Shown here: piece after piece, positions 31,890 to 41,568 of the stretch
Layout: every line of letters starts with the position of its first letter
Position numbering within the stretch: the stretch's first letter is position 1
Assembly: GCF_004827385.1 (NCBI RefSeq)
Contig: NZ_SRXN01000006.1
Location: forward strand, 124,001 to 188,000
DNA: 64,000 nucleotides
Direction of reading: 5' to 3'
Origin: Ensifer sp. MPMI2T
Lineage (GTDB): Bacteria; Pseudomonadota; Alphaproteobacteria; Rhizobiales; Rhizobiaceae
Made by a program: the position numbers and the translations under genes
Notes under the pieces: generated by a model
What the model saw: the letters and a program-made list of their open reading frames with translations, nothing else
Told to the model about the DNA's origin: nothing
Databases searched by the model: none

Positions 31890-34800
31890 ATGAACTTCTC
31901 AGCCTGGTCCATCCGCAATCCGGTCGCGCCGATCCTGGCCTTCTTCGTGCTGGTCGTGCTCGGCTGGCAGTCGTTCAATTCGCTGCCGATCACCCGCTTC
32001 CCGAATATCGACGTGCCGATCGTTCAGATCAGCGTCACGCAGAGCGGCGCCGCCCCCGCTGAACTCGAAACCCAGGTCACCAAAGAGATTGAGGACGCGG
32101 TCGCCGGCGTCTCCGGCGTCGACCACATCCAGTCGACGATCACCGACGGCAGTTCGACCACCGCCGTCATCTTCCGCATGGAGGTGCCGACGACTCAAGC
32201 CGTGCAGGACGTCAAGGACGCGATCGACCGCATCCGCAGCGACCTGCCGACCTCGATCGAGGAGCCGATCGTCTCCAAGGTCGACGTCGAAGGCCAGGCG
32301 ATCCAGACGTTTTCCGTCTCCTCACCCGGCATGACGCTGGAGGAACTGTCCTGGTTCGTCGACGACACGATCAAGCGCGCGATCCAGGGCCAGAGCGGCA
32401 TCGGCCGTGTCGACCGTTACGGCGGCTCCGATCGGGAGGTGCGCATCGAGCTCAATGAAGACCGCCTGAACTCCTACGGCATTACCGCCGCCGACGTGAA
32501 CGGTCAGCTTCGCCGCATGAACATGGATCTCGGCTCCGGTCGCGGCCAGGTCGGCGGGAGCGAACAGGCAATCCGCACACTCGGCGACACGCGTGACGTG
32601 GCAGAGCTCGCCAACACCATGATCTCGCTCCCGAACGGTCGGTTCGTTCGCCTGTCGAAACTCGGCACGGTGATCGACACCTACGAGGAGCCGAAGTCGT
32701 TTTCCCGCTTTAACGGCAACCCAGGCGTCACCTTCGCGGTATTCCGCGCCAAGGGCGCCAGCGAAGTGACCGTCGCCGAAACAGTCGCTAAGACACTCGA
32801 CGAAATCCGGGCGAAGCACCCGGATGTCACCATCGAGATGGTGGATGATTCGGTCTACTTCACCTATGGCAACTACGAGGCGGCCATTCACACGCTGATC
32901 GAGGGCGCCCTGCTCGCCGTCCTCGTCGTGATGCTGTTCCTGCGCAACTGGCGCGCGACCTTGATTTCGGCTGTCGCGCTGCCACTCTCGGCGATCCCGA
33001 CCTTCTGGGTGATGGAACTCCTGGGCTTCTCGCTGAACCTCGTCAGCTTCCTCGCGATGACACTCGCGACCGGTATCCTCGTCGACGACGCGATCGTGGA
33101 GATCGAGAATATCGAGCGGCATATCCGCATGGGCAAGTCGCCCTATCGCGCCTCGATCGAGGCGGCGGACGAGATCGGCCTTGCGGTGATCGCCACCACC
33201 TTCACCATCATCGCCGTCTTTGTCCCGGTCTCCTTCATGCCGGGCATTCCGGGGCAGTACTTCATCCAGTTCGGGCTGACGGTCGCGGTCTCGGTCTTCT
33301 TTTCGCTGCTGGTCGCCCGCCTGATCACGCCGGTGATGGCCGCCTATCTCATGAAGCCGACGGATGTCGGCGGCGGTCACTACAACGGCGAAAGCGCCAT
33401 CATGAAGCTCTACACGGGCATCATCAGAGTGACGACCCGCTGGCGCTATTCGACGCTGCTGGCCGCCATCGGGTGCCTTGCCATCTCCCTCTACTTCCTG
33501 TTCCAGGTTCCGGGCAGCTTCCTGCCGCCGGAGGACAATTCGCGCGTGAGCCTGTCGATCGAGCTCCCGCCGGATGCGATGCTCGAGGATACGGACCGGA
33601 CGACGATGGAAATCTACGACCGCGTCAAGGATATCGACGGCGTCGAAAACGTCTTCGTGCTTGGCGGCGCGTCGCCCAAAGGCGACTTGGAGCTGCGCCG
33701 CGCGGCCGTGACGGTGCTTCTCAAGAAGCTCGACCATTCGCTCGTTAACAAGATCGTCAACGACGTCATCGGCCGCACGCCCCTGATCGGGCAGTACCTG
33801 CCAAAGCTGCCGCCAGCGGGCCGCATCAAGCCGCAGTCGCAGATCGAAAAGGAAATCTTCGCCCGACTGCGATCCATCCCGGACGTGCGCGTCATCAAGC
33901 TCAACGACCGCGGCGAGCGCGACCTGTCGTTCAACCTCCTCTCCAACAACGAGGCGGACCTGGACACGGCGGTCGCGACCCTCGAAGCCAAGCTGCGCAG
34001 CGATCCCCTGCTCGCCAATGTCAGCCCCGACGGCGCATTGCCACGGCCGGAACTGCAGATCCGTCCGCGCGCGGACCAGATGTCCCGCCTCGGCATCACC
34101 ACGCAGCAGATCTCCGAGGTGATCCGCGTCGCCACGATCGGCGACATCGACGCGCAACTCACCAAGATCGCGCTCGACGGCCGGCTGATCCCGATCCGCG
34201 TCCAGCTCAACCGCGATTTCCGGACGGATCTCGCGGCGATCCGCAACCTCAAGGTCCAGACCGCGTCGGGGGCGACCGTTCCACTTTCGAGCGTCGCGGA
34301 CATCAACTATTCGGAAGGGCCGAGTTCCATCAAGCGATACGACCGCAACCGCGTCGTGGCGCTCGGTGCCGACCTCCCGATCGGCGTCGCGCTCAACACC
34401 GCGTCCGACCGCTTCAAGCAGATCGCGGCCGAAGCCAAGCTGCCCGGGACGGTGGAGTTCCTCGAAAGCGGTGACGCCGAGGTGCAGGCAGAAATGCAGC
34501 AGAGCTTCGGCAACGCCATGTTGCTCGGCCTGATGATGGTGCTGGTAGTGCTCATCCTCCTGTTCAAGGACGTGATCCAGCCGTTCACCATCCTGTTCTC
34601 GCTGCCGCTCGCAATCGGCGGCGTGGCGGCTGGACTGATCCTGACCCAGAACGCGCTCTCAATGCCGGTGCTGATCGGTATCCTCATGCTGATGGGTATC
34701 GTCACCAAGAACGCGATCCTGCTCGTGGATTTCGGTATCGAAATGATGCATCATGGCATGGACCGCACGCTGTCGATGATCGAAGCCGGCCGCAAGCGCG

Positions 34801-35195
34801 CCCGCCCGATCGTCATGACCTCGATCGCCATGTCCGCCGGCATGTTGCCGTCGGCGCTCGGCGTCGGTGAAGGCGGCTCCTTCCGCGCGCCGATGGCGAT
34901 CGCGGTGATCGGCGGCATCATCGTCTCGACCATCCTGAGCCTCGTCGTGGTTCCCTCCTTCTTCCTGATCATGGACGACCTGTCGCGGCTGCTCGCTCGC
35001 ATCTTCGGTCGTTTCGTCGGCAAGAAGGACGAGGAGACACTGCCGCTCGACCGTGCGGCGCTCACCGAACGGGTGGCCGAACAGGGCGGCACGATCGAAG
35101 AACTACAGGAGCGCATCAAGACGCTGGAAGAGCAGCAGCGTGACGACAAGTCCGACCGCAAGGTCATCAACCATCCCGCGCTTGCCGCCGAATAA
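31890..35195 (+). CDS. RND-family efflux transporter permease (HAE1/AcrB-like)
   Basis: An 1101-residue AcrB/MexF-type pump. It starts with the typical MNFSAWSIRNPVAPILAFFV. The first half holds TM1, a large periplasmic loop and TM2-6, including LATGILVDDAIVEIENIERH with the proton-relay Asp pair in TM4. The second half repeats this and has GIVTKNAILLVDFGIEM in TM10. A C-terminal extension of about 60 residues after the last membrane segment is coiled-coil-like (IEELQERIKTLEEQQ), longer than in AcrB. It is a proton-driven exporter acting with the adaptor encoded upstream. The outer-membrane factor is elsewhere. Confidence 0.94.
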   Translation: MNFSAWSIRNPVAPILAFFVLVVLGWQSFNSLPITRFPNIDVPIVQISVTQSGAAPAELETQVTKEIEDAVAGVSGVDHIQSTITDGSSTTAVIFRMEVPTTQAVQDVKDAIDRIRSDLPTSIEEPIVSKVDVEGQAIQTFSVSSPGMTLEELSWFVDDTIKRAIQGQSGIGRVDRYGGSDREVRIELNEDRLNSYGITAADVNGQLRRMNMDLGSGRGQVGGSEQAIRTLGDTRDVAELANTMISLPNGRFVRLSKLGTVIDTYEEPKSFSRFNGNPGVTFAVFRAKGASEVTVAETVAKTLDEIRAKHPDVTIEMVDDSVYFTYGNYEAAIHTLIEGALLAVLVVMLFLRNWRATLISAVALPLSAIPTFWVMELLGFSLNLVSFLAMTLATGILVDDAIVEIENIERHIRMGKSPYRASIEAADEIGLAVIATTFTIIAVFVPVSFMPGIPGQYFIQFGLTVAVSVFFSLLVARLITPVMAAYLMKPTDVGGGHYNGESAIMKLYTGIIRVTTRWRYSTLLAAIGCLAISLYFLFQVPGSFLPPEDNSRVSLSIELPPDAMLEDTDRTTMEIYDRVKDIDGVENVFVLGGASPKGDLELRRAAVTVLLKKLDHSLVNKIVNDVIGRTPLIGQYLPKLPPAGRIKPQSQIEKEIFARLRSIPDVRVIKLNDRGERDLSFNLLSNNEADLDTAVATLEAKLRSDPLLANVSPDGALPRPELQIRPRADQMSRLGITTQQISEVIRVATIGDIDAQLTKIALDGRLIPIRVQLNRDFRTDLAAIRNLKVQTASGATVPLSSVADINYSEGPSSIKRYDRNRVVALGADLPIGVALNTASDRFKQIAAEAKLPGTVEFLESGDAEVQAEMQQSFGNAMLLGLMMVLVVLILLFKDVIQPFTILFSLPLAIGGVAAGLILTQNALSMPVLIGILMLMGIVTKNAILLVDFGIEMMHHGMDRTLSMIEAGRKRARPIVMTSIAMSAGMLPSALGVGEGGSFRAPMAIAVIGGIIVSTILSLVVVPSFFLIMDDLSRLLARIFGRFVGKKDEETLPLDRAALTERVAEQGGTIEELQERIKTLEEQQRDDKSDRKVINHPALAAE

Positions 35196-35273
35196 AACCA
35201 CTCATGCGCGTAAGACTGCAAACTATTATCCAAGGCGCGCGCCGCCATGCGCGGACCTTTTTGTGAAAGTTAT

Positions 35274-35287
35274 TTGATCGGGGTCAA
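35274..35287. promoter_or_regulatory. FNR/Crp-like box upstream of the Crp-family gene
   Basis: TTGAT-CGGG-GTCAA differs by one base from the FNR-type consensus TTGAT-N4-ATCAA and lies 58 bases before the start of a Crp/Fnr-family regulator gene. This suggests autoregulation or control by another family member. A second inverted repeat GGATC-N5-GATCC is at 35312-35326. Confidence 0.5.
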
Positions 35288-35345
35288 TTTGTATCTTTCG
35301 ATGACCGATTAGGATCTGTTCGATCCAATTCGGGAATGGCCACGG

Positions 35346-36026
35346 ATGAAGACCTTGCGACTAACCTCGACCGACAAAACCCTTCTTCTCGATTCGCGTT
35401 TCTTTGCAAGACTGCCGCGGCCGACGGCAGAGACTATCGTCGAGGGCGCAATCGTTTCCACGCACGAGGAACACGATATCCTGTTTCGTCAGGACGAGCC
35501 GATCGACCATGTCTTCTTCGTGCTCTCGGGTCTCGTCCGTCTCTACCGCCTGGGCAAGGACGGTCGCGAAGCCGACGTTGCCGTATTGCCGAAGGGCGAG
35601 ATTTTCGGCGCAAACGCCATGTTTCTGGAGCACCGTGCGACGGCCAATGCCCAGGCAGCGGAGGCTTTGATCGTCGCCCGGTTCGAAAGCCACAAGCTTC
35701 GTCAGCTCGCTGCGGAAAATACCGAGGTCGCCCAGGCGTTGATCGAACTTCTCTGCCGTTATGGCAAGATGACGGAAGATTGCCTTGCCGAGGACCGACT
35801 GCTCACCGCACCCCAGCGGGTTGCGAACTATATACTCAGCCATTGTCCGGACGGTCTGAGCAGCTTCTCCTTCCGTCTGCCGTTCCAGAAGAACGTGCTT
35901 GCGGGCAAGCTCGGCCTCGCGCCAGAGGCTTTGTCGCGCGCCTTCTCGACGCTCCGCCAATCCGGTGTCACGGTCAAAGGCCGCGTGATCGAAATCCGCG
36001 ACCGGCAAGCGCTCGAACGCTTCTGA
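35346..36026 (+). CDS. Crp/Fnr-family transcriptional regulator
   Basis: A 226-residue regulator. A cyclic-nucleotide-binding-like beta-roll spans residues about 18-130 (HEEHDILFRQDEPIDHVFFV, then GEIFGANAMFLEHR). A C-terminal winged HTH lies at about 160-220 and contains QKNVLAGKLGLAPEALSRAF. It lacks the N-terminal Cys cluster of oxygen-sensing FNR proteins, so any signal would come through the beta-roll or another cofactor. The ATG at 35346 is chosen by family length. It sits downstream of the RND operon and convergent with ureG. Confidence 0.88.
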   Translation: MKTLRLTSTDKTLLLDSRFFARLPRPTAETIVEGAIVSTHEEHDILFRQDEPIDHVFFVLSGLVRLYRLGKDGREADVAVLPKGEIFGANAMFLEHRATANAQAAEALIVARFESHKLRQLAAENTEVAQALIELLCRYGKMTEDCLAEDRLLTAPQRVANYILSHCPDGLSSFSFRLPFQKNVLAGKLGLAPEALSRAFSTLRQSGVTVKGRVIEIRDRQALERF

Positions 36027-36059
36027 ACGCTCTGCCGAACCCGGCCTAAAGATGGAGAC

Positions 36060-36671
36060 CTAGAGCCCTCCCTCGACCCTCAGGAATTCGACGATCCGGT
36101 CTATGCCGTCGCCGCGCTTCATGTCCGAAAACACGAATGGCTTTGCCGCGCGCATCCGCTCCGCATCCCGTTCCATCACGTCGAGATCGGCCCCGACATA
36201 GGGTGCGAGATCTTTCTTGTTGATCACGAGGAGATCGGACTTGGTGATTCCCGGGCCGCCCTTGCGCGGAATTTCCTCGCCCTGGCAGACGGAGATCACA
36301 TAGATCGTCAGGTCGGCGAGATCGGGAGAAAAAGTCGCCGCCAGATTGTCGCCGCCCGATTCGATGAAGACCACGTCGAGATCGGGAATCCGGCGGTTGA
36401 GATCGGCGATCGCCTGCAGATTGATCGACGCGTCCTCGCGTATCGCCGTATGCGGGCAGCCACCAGTTTCCACCCCGACGATCCGTTCCGACGGCAGCGC
36501 CTGCATCCGCACCAGCGCTTCGGCGTCTTCCTTGGTGTAGATGTCATTGGTGACGACCGCGACGGAATATTTCTCCCGCATCGCCTTGCACAGCTTGTCG
36601 GTCAGCGCCGTCTTGCCGGACCCGACCGGGCCGCCGATGCCGACGCGAAGCGGACCGTTTTTCGATGGCAT
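36060..36671 (-). CDS. ureG: Urease accessory GTPase UreG
   Basis: A 203-residue SIMIBI GTPase. The P-loop [12 protein letters not shown] is at residues 13-24, the metal-binding Cys-Pro-His region at [13 protein letters not shown], and the guanine-specificity NKKD in [12 protein letters not shown]. It delivers nickel to urease together with UreD, UreE and UreF using GTP. It is the last gene of the urease operon and separated from ureF by 144 bases containing a long palindromic repeat. Full length and typical. Confidence 0.96.
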   Translation of the reverse strand: MPSKNGPLRVGIGGPVGSGKTALTDKLCKAMREKYSVAVVTNDIYTKEDAEALVRMQALPSERIVGVETGGCPHTAIREDASINLQAIADLNRRIPDLDVVFIESGGDNLAATFSPDLADLTIYVISVCQGEEIPRKGGPGITKSDLLVINKKDLAPYVGADLDVMERDAERMRAAKPFVFSDMKRGDGIDRIVEFLRVEGGL

Positions 36672-36701
36672 CTGCTTGTCCTTTCAGAATGGCCGCCCGT
36701 T

Positions 36702-36816
36702 AGAGCGGGATGAAGAAAAGTGTGCGCGGTTTTCCGCCCGCATCCCCCTCTACCTTATTAGAATCGATCACGTTTATGATTTTGGGTCGATTCGACCCAA
36801 AATCATAAACGTGATC
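36702..36816. repeat. Palindromic repeat pair between ureF and ureG
   Basis: Hairpin one has AGAGCGGGATG (36702-36712) with CATCCCCCTCT (36741-36751). Hairpin two is a perfect 25-bp inverted repeat with a single central base: the left arm 36766-36790 begins GATCACGTTTATGATTTTGG and the right arm is 36792-36816. The right arm ends on the last base of the ureF stop codon. It resembles a dispersed Sinorhizobium palindrome. It lies in the untranslated leader of ureG within the operon. Confidence 0.85.
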
Positions 36817-37487
36817 TAGGAGCGGAACAGGCGGGTATAAAGCGTTTCGTGTCTCAGCGACGAAATATCGGCCATGATCGTCGCCGAGCCAAGCTCGTCC
36901 AGCGAGCTCTGCGCGGCGCGATCGGCCACAGCAGCAATCGTGTTTTCGAGGCCGGCCAACACACCGACGCCATCGCGCTGACCGATGACGCCGCAGCGGA
37001 TGGCAGCCGACACGGCGTTCGAAGCCGCGGCGCCGAGATAGGCAGCAAGGGTGGACCGCAATCCCGTGCCATGCGCACCGGCCACGGCACCGACCGCCAC
37101 CGGATAGGCTGCAGCCGATCCGAGCAACTCGAATACGGCGCTCGGCCAGCTGCGCGCAGCGGCAAGAAACGCCTCGCCCTGCAGGACGGTTTCCATATGC
37201 CGCTCCGACGAACCCGCCATCGCTTCGGCCAGTTCACTCGCCGCCTTCAATCGTCTCGGATCGTTATGCCTCTCATAGCTTTCGGCGAGGAGAACGGCAT
37301 CATTCCACATGGCACCGTGCGTCATCAGCGTTTCCAGCCAAAGCCGCAGCTCTTCGGCACTGGTCACAAGGCCATCGTCAACCGCCTGTTCCAGCCCTCC
37401 GGAATAGGCGAAGGAACCGACCGGAAAGGCGGGTGAGAACCAGGTGACAAGGCGCAATAGCGCCTGCGTGTCGGCCTGGTCAGCCAT
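36816..37487 (-). CDS. ureF: Urease accessory protein UreF
   Basis: A 223-residue UreF. The N-terminal core [20 protein letters not shown] is diagnostic, followed by [10 protein letters not shown]. The C-terminus ends [13 protein letters not shown], the conserved tail that contacts UreG. The ATG at 37487 overlaps the last codons of ureE by 8 bases; upstream extension would run inside the His-rich ureE tail in another frame. UreF acts with UreD and UreG as the activation scaffold. The stop codon abuts a 51-base palindrome. Confidence 0.94.
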   Translation of the reverse strand: MADQADTQALLRLVTWFSPAFPVGSFAYSGGLEQAVDDGLVTSAEELRLWLETLMTHGAMWNDAVLLAESYERHNDPRRLKAASELAEAMAGSSERHMETVLQGEAFLAAARSWPSAVFELLGSAAAYPVAVGAVAGAHGTGLRSTLAAYLGAAASNAVSAAIRCGVIGQRDGVGVLAGLENTIAAVADRAAQSSLDELGSATIMADISSLRHETLYTRLFRS

Positions 37488-37968
37488 GATCGTGGCGGTG
37501 ACCGCCATGGCCGTGATGGTCGTGGCCGTGCCTGCCACCATAATAAGCACCACGCAGAGGTTGGAACGGTTCGGTGACTTCGCTGACGGTGGCGCCCAGC
37601 CCTTCAAGCATCGCATGGATGACGGGATCGCGGGCGATCAGGATCCGCCCCTCCTCGATCGCCACCGGAAGATGTCGATTGCCGAGATGCCAGGCAAGCT
37701 CGATAAGATGCAGGCCGTCCCGCGCGCGAACCTCGTAAAGCGCCTCGTTGGCGGCATTGATCCGGATATAGCCGCCACCTTCCAGCACCAGGAGGTCGCC
37801 ATCGGCGAGCATCACCGGCTGCTTGAGGTCGAGCATCACCACATCGTCGTTTTCGAGATGGAGCATTTTGCGCCGCAGATGGCGCTCATCATAAGCGAGC
37901 GTCACGCTGTGAAGCGGCATCTTGTCCGCGGGGCCTGGCGACAGAACTTCGGTCGAGCGATAAGGCAC
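37480..37968 (-). CDS. ureE: Urease accessory nickel chaperone UreE
   Basis: A 162-residue UreE with the N-terminal peptide-binding domain, a metal-binding C-terminal domain ([14 protein letters not shown]), and a His-rich tail with eight His in the last 17 residues, ending HRHDHG. It binds and hands nickel to UreG. The start codon is GTG at 37968. It follows the ABM-type gene by one base and overlaps ureF by 8 bases. The long His tail is normal for UreE from several rhizobia. Confidence 0.94.
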   Translation of the reverse strand: MPYRSTEVLSPGPADKMPLHSVTLAYDERHLRRKMLHLENDDVVMLDLKQPVMLADGDLLVLEGGGYIRINAANEALYEVRARDGLHLIELAWHLGNRHLPVAIEEGRILIARDPVIHAMLEGLGATVSEVTEPFQPLRGAYYGGRHGHDHHGHGGHRHDHG

Positions 37969-37969
37969 T

Positions 37970-38266
37970 TTAGATCACCTCTATCTTTTCCGGGTGCACG
38001 ACCTCGATGCGAGCGTCTGCCAGGAGATCCGCCATCGCCGCCTGAAAAGCCTTCAGATGCGGCTCGGCAAAATGCGCATTCACGGCCGCCCGGTCTTTCC
38101 AGTTCTCGACGAAGACCAGCGTGTCCGGCTCCGCGGGCTTGCGGTAGAGATGGTAGCTGATGCAGCCCGCTTCCTTCCGGGCAGCTTCAATCAGCGGTGA
38201 CGCTAGGGCGACAACGTCATCGCCCTTGCCCGGATGTGCCTTCAGATATGCGATAACGTAAACCAT
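37970..38266 (-). CDS. Antibiotic biosynthesis monooxygenase (ABM)-fold protein
   Basis: A 98-residue protein with the ABM/putative quinol monooxygenase pattern: [20 protein letters not shown] at the start, [20 protein letters not shown] in the middle, and [20 protein letters not shown]. These small ferredoxin-fold dimers (YgiN-like) act on quinols or similar aromatics. It is directly before ureE and shares the operon direction. Its presence within urease genes looks like operon insertion. No urease role is known. Confidence 0.85.
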   Translation of the reverse strand: MVYVIAYLKAHPGKGDDVVALASPLIEAARKEAGCISYHLYRKPAEPDTLVFVENWKDRAAVNAHFAEPHLKAFQAAMADLLADARIEVVHPEKIEVI

Positions 38267-38431
38267 TGATCCTCGCCGCGCCTCTCCCGCACCAATGTAA
38301 CAAGAAAAGGCCCTGGCGCCAGCAGGAAGGCGGAAAGCGAACTGGTTTCACGAAATCCTATCTGGAGAACCGGGGCCTTCAGTCGTTTTCAGCCCTGCGC
38401 CTCTTGAGAGGCACAGGCATTCACCACCGGA

Positions 38432-38971
38432 TCAGGCGGCGATTTTCTGCGACTTCAGCGCGGCGAGAATGTTCTGCGGCGAGGAAACGCCGTAGGGGTC
38501 GCTGTCGCAATTGTCGGAGTAGCCTTCCTCTTCGAACCACTGCTCGACCACGCCGTTGTTGATGACGGCGCCATAGCGCCAGGAGCGCATGCCGAAGCCG
38601 AGATTGTCCTTGGCAACCAGCATGCCCATCTTGCGGGTGAACTCGCCCGAACCGTCCGGAATCAGCTTGACGTTTTCGAGGTTCTGCGACTTGCCCCAGG
38701 CGTTCATCACGAAGGCGTCGTTGACCGAAATGCAGTAGATCTCATCGATGCCTTCGGCGCGAAATTCAGCCGCGAGCTTTTCGAAATCCGGAAGCTGGTA
38801 GGTCGAGCAGGTCGGGGTGAAGGCCCCCGGGAGCGAAAACAGCACGACGCGCTTGCCGGCGAAATAGTCGTCCGACGAAACATCCTGCCAGCGGAACGGA
38901 TTGGAACCGCCGACGGCTTCGTCGCGGACGCGGGTGCGGAAGGTTACAGCGGGTACTTTTTTGCCGAGCAT
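38432..38971 (-). CDS. Peroxiredoxin (Prx5/AhpE-type hybrid)
   Basis: A 179-residue peroxiredoxin of the Prx5 group. The peroxidatic Cys55 is in PGAFTPTCSTYQLPDFE, with Arg in the later GMRSWRYG motif. A second Cys occurs near the C-terminus in SDNCDSDP. Three ATG codons are in tandem; the one at 38971 has AAGGAG at the best spacing. It reduces peroxides with thiol electron donors in the cytosol. It is located between a TIGR02117-type gene and the ABM gene, apparently part of the urease-region operon. Confidence 0.9.
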   Translation of the reverse strand: MLGKKVPAVTFRTRVRDEAVGGSNPFRWQDVSSDDYFAGKRVVLFSLPGAFTPTCSTYQLPDFEKLAAEFRAEGIDEIYCISVNDAFVMNAWGKSQNLENVKLIPDGSGEFTRKMGMLVAKDNLGFGMRSWRYGAVINNGVVEQWFEEEGYSDNCDSDPYGVSSPQNILAALKSQKIAA

Positions 38972-39157
38972 CATCATCTCCTTCAGGACAGGCTGCCGGC
39001 CGCGATCAGTCTTGGGAGGAATGCGCGAGCCGACCAGAAAGTGAGAACACTTTCCTATCGGAGATTCCGCTGCAGTGCAGCATCAAAGCGGCGATTTCGG
39101 GGGCTCCGCATGGCTGCCATGCAGAGACCGCATGGCTCTGTGCGCCGCTTCGCGGTA

Positions 39158-39829
39158 CTAATTGTAGAGGTCGAGCGAGGCGCCAAGCGTCGCCGGAAGA
39201 GGATTCCAGAATCCGGTCCGAATGCCGGCTGATCTCAATGCACTTGCGGTCCAGGTGTTGCAGCCGAACAGCGCGTTGAAATAGCCCTTCGCCTCGAAGA
39301 AGCGATCATCCGGACCGTATGAGAAGTCATGAACGGGAACGACTTGGCCCGCTTCTCGCTCGAAGCTATCGGATATGAAGTTCACAAGCCGTTCGAATTC
39401 CGCGTCGCCGACCTCAAATGCGGTGACTGATTCCTGCGGTTCGACGATACGCCCTGCAATGTCGACGTGCATCACAGAGCGATCGATCGTAAGTGCACGC
39501 AAAACCGGTAGCGGTTTGAGATCGCTCCAGGTTGGCGTCTCCAGATAAAAGGCACGCCCTCCCCACCCGAAGATTAGCCATTCGCCGCCAGGGTGTCGAA
39601 GTGGTACGCCGGCGCTGCCGACAAAATTGAACTTTGCCTGCAATGCTTCATCCAGGGGAAGGGCGATGTCTGTGTGAATCGGGCCAGTAAGCAGTAGGAT
39701 CCGTCGCGACCCCGCCATGTCGGATGAAGCATAGACGGGCATGAGAGGACGCGGAACCAATGTCCCGAAAGCGACGGCGAGCATAAGGAGCACGATAGCC
39801 GTAAAGAACCACCTGAGCGTTTTCTTCAT
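39158..39829 (-). CDS. TIGR02117/DUF2459 family membrane-anchored protein of the urease region
   Basis: A 223-residue protein with one N-terminal membrane segment (residues 6-26) and a body containing GPIHTDIALPLD, WLIFGWGGRAFYLETPTWSD and GCNTWTASALRSAG. These match the family I recall as 'conserved hypothetical, urease region' (TIGR02117/DUF2459), often found near urease genes with no known reaction. A Cys and His that could form a hydrolase site are conserved (HTDIALP and NALFGCNTW). It is 23 bases downstream of ureC. Function unknown. Confidence 0.8.
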   Translation of the reverse strand: MKKTLRWFFTAIVLLMLAVAFGTLVPRPLMPVYASSDMAGSRRILLLTGPIHTDIALPLDEALQAKFNFVGSAGVPLRHPGGEWLIFGWGGRAFYLETPTWSDLKPLPVLRALTIDRSVMHVDIAGRIVEPQESVTAFEVGDAEFERLVNFISDSFEREAGQVVPVHDFSYGPDDRFFEAKGYFNALFGCNTWTASALRSAGIRTGFWNPLPATLGASLDLYN

Positions 39830-39852
39830 ACATGCGCCCCGACGGCGGCTGC

Positions 39853-41565
39853 CTAGAACAGGAAATAGCGCTGTGCCATAGGCAGCACCGTCGCCGGCTC
39901 ACAGGTCAAGAGTTCGCCGTCGGCGCGGACCTCGTAGGTCTCTGGGTCGACCTCGATATGCGGCGTAAGGCTGTTGTGGATCATCGACGCCTTGCCGATG
40001 CCGCCGCGGGTATTCTGGACGGCGACGAGTTCCTTGGCGACACCGAGCCTGCCCGCAAGTCCGGCATCGAGCGACGCCTGCGACACGAAGGTGACGGAGG
40101 AATTGGTGCGGTTCCGCCCATAAGCTCCGAACATCGGCCGGTAGTGGACCGGCTGCGGCGTCGGGATCGAGGCGTTCGGATCGCCCATCGGTGCCGCGGC
40201 GATCGAGCCACCGAGCAGCACCATGTCGGGCTTCACGCCGAAGAAGGCCGGGTTCCAGATGACGAGGTCGGCACGCTTGCCCACTTCGAGCGAACCGATC
40301 TCGTGGCTGAGACCATGCGCGATCGCGGGGTTGATCGTGTATTTGGCGATGTAACGCTTGACCCGGAAGTTGTCGTTGTCGCCGGTCTCTTCCTTCATTC
40401 GCCCGCGCTGGCGCTTCATCTTGTCGGCCGTCTGCCAGGTACGGATCGCCACCTCGCCGACGCGGCCCATGGCTTGGCTGTCGGAAGAGATGATCGAAAA
40501 GGCGCCAATGTCGTGCAGGATGTCCTCTGCCGCGATCGTTTCCTTGCGGATACGGCTTTCGGCAAAGGCGATGTCCTCCGGGATGGACGGCGACAAATGG
40601 TGGCAGACCATCAGCATGTCAAGATGCTCCGCCAGCGTGTTGAGCGTGTAGGGCCGCGTCGGATTGGTCGAAGACGGGATGACGTTTGGCTGACCACAGA
40701 TCTTGATGATATCCGGCGCATGACCGCCGCCCGCCCCCTCCGTATGAAAGGCATGGATCGTCCGGCCCTTGATCGCGGCGATCGTATCCTCGACGAAGCC
40801 GCTTTCGTTCAACGTATCGGTGTGGATCATCACCTGGACGTCATATTCGTCGGCAACCGACAGGCAGCAGTCGATCGCCGCCGGCGTCGTGCCCCAATCC
40901 TCGTGCAACTTCAGCGACGTGGCACCGCCGAGCACCATTTCCACAAGCGCGCCGGGGAGCGACGCATTGCCCTTGCCGGCGAAGGCGAGATTCATGGGGA
41001 ATGCATCAGCGGCCTCGATCATCCGGGCGATATGCCACGGGCCGGGCGTGCAGGTCGTTGCGAGCGTGCCGTGCGCCGGCCCCGTGCCGCCGCCGAGCAT
41101 GCAGGTGAGGCCGCTCATCAGAGCTTCCTCGATCTGCTGCGGGCAGATGAAGTGAATATGGCTGTCCATGCCGCCGGCCGTGACGATCTTGCCCTCGCCG
41201 GCGATGACCTCCGTGCCGGGCCCGACGATGATGGTGACGCCCGGCTGCGTGTCCGGATTGCCGGCCTTGCCGATCGCCGCGATCCGCCCGTCCTTAAGGC
41301 CGATATCCGCTTTCACGATCCCCCAATGGTCGACGATCAGCGCATTGGTGATCACGGTATCGACCGCGCCGCCCTCGCGCGTCACTTGGCTTTGCCCCAT
41401 GCCGTCGCGGATAACCTTGCCGCCGCCGAACTTCACCTCTTCGCCATAGGTGGTGAAATCCTTCTCCACCTCGATGAAAAGCTCGGTATCGGCAAGGCGC
41501 ACCTTGTCGCCCACCGTCGGACCGAACATGTTGGCATAGGCCGCGCGCGACATCTTGTAGGGCAT
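39853..41565 (-). CDS. ureC: Urease subunit alpha
   Basis: A 570-residue catalytic subunit. Nickel ligands are in [10 protein letters not shown], the carbamylated Lys in LKLHEDWG, and others in [12 protein letters not shown] and [15 protein letters not shown]. The mobile flap Cys-His is in [13 protein letters not shown]. It hydrolyses urea to ammonia and carbamate. In most bacteria ureC directly follows ureB; here an LprI-type gene and a GT29-like gene separate them. Length and motifs are normal, so the enzyme should be active. Confidence 0.97.
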   Translation of the reverse strand: MPYKMSRAAYANMFGPTVGDKVRLADTELFIEVEKDFTTYGEEVKFGGGKVIRDGMGQSQVTREGGAVDTVITNALIVDHWGIVKADIGLKDGRIAAIGKAGNPDTQPGVTIIVGPGTEVIAGEGKIVTAGGMDSHIHFICPQQIEEALMSGLTCMLGGGTGPAHGTLATTCTPGPWHIARMIEAADAFPMNLAFAGKGNASLPGALVEMVLGGATSLKLHEDWGTTPAAIDCCLSVADEYDVQVMIHTDTLNESGFVEDTIAAIKGRTIHAFHTEGAGGGHAPDIIKICGQPNVIPSSTNPTRPYTLNTLAEHLDMLMVCHHLSPSIPEDIAFAESRIRKETIAAEDILHDIGAFSIISSDSQAMGRVGEVAIRTWQTADKMKRQRGRMKEETGDNDNFRVKRYIAKYTINPAIAHGLSHEIGSLEVGKRADLVIWNPAFFGVKPDMVLLGGSIAAAPMGDPNASIPTPQPVHYRPMFGAYGRNRTNSSVTFVSQASLDAGLAGRLGVAKELVAVQNTRGGIGKASMIHNSLTPHIEVDPETYEVRADGELLTCEPATVLPMAQRYFLF

Positions 41566-41568
41566 GGA

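Noticed and set aside
32322-34157. A 611-codon minus-strand frame opposite the RND pump
   Set aside because: The pump on the plus strand is complete and typical; the antisense product is Arg/Asp/Gly-rich without domains.
36824-36845. GGAAC followed by CGTT on the plus strand near the ureF end
   Set aside because: The spacer is 14 bases, not 16-17, and it lies in the ureF coding sequence pointing against the operon.
39108-39122. 15-base palindrome GCATGGC-T-GCCATGC between the peroxiredoxin and TIGR02117-type genes
   Set aside because: Short and without a T-run or known operator pattern; no support for a function.
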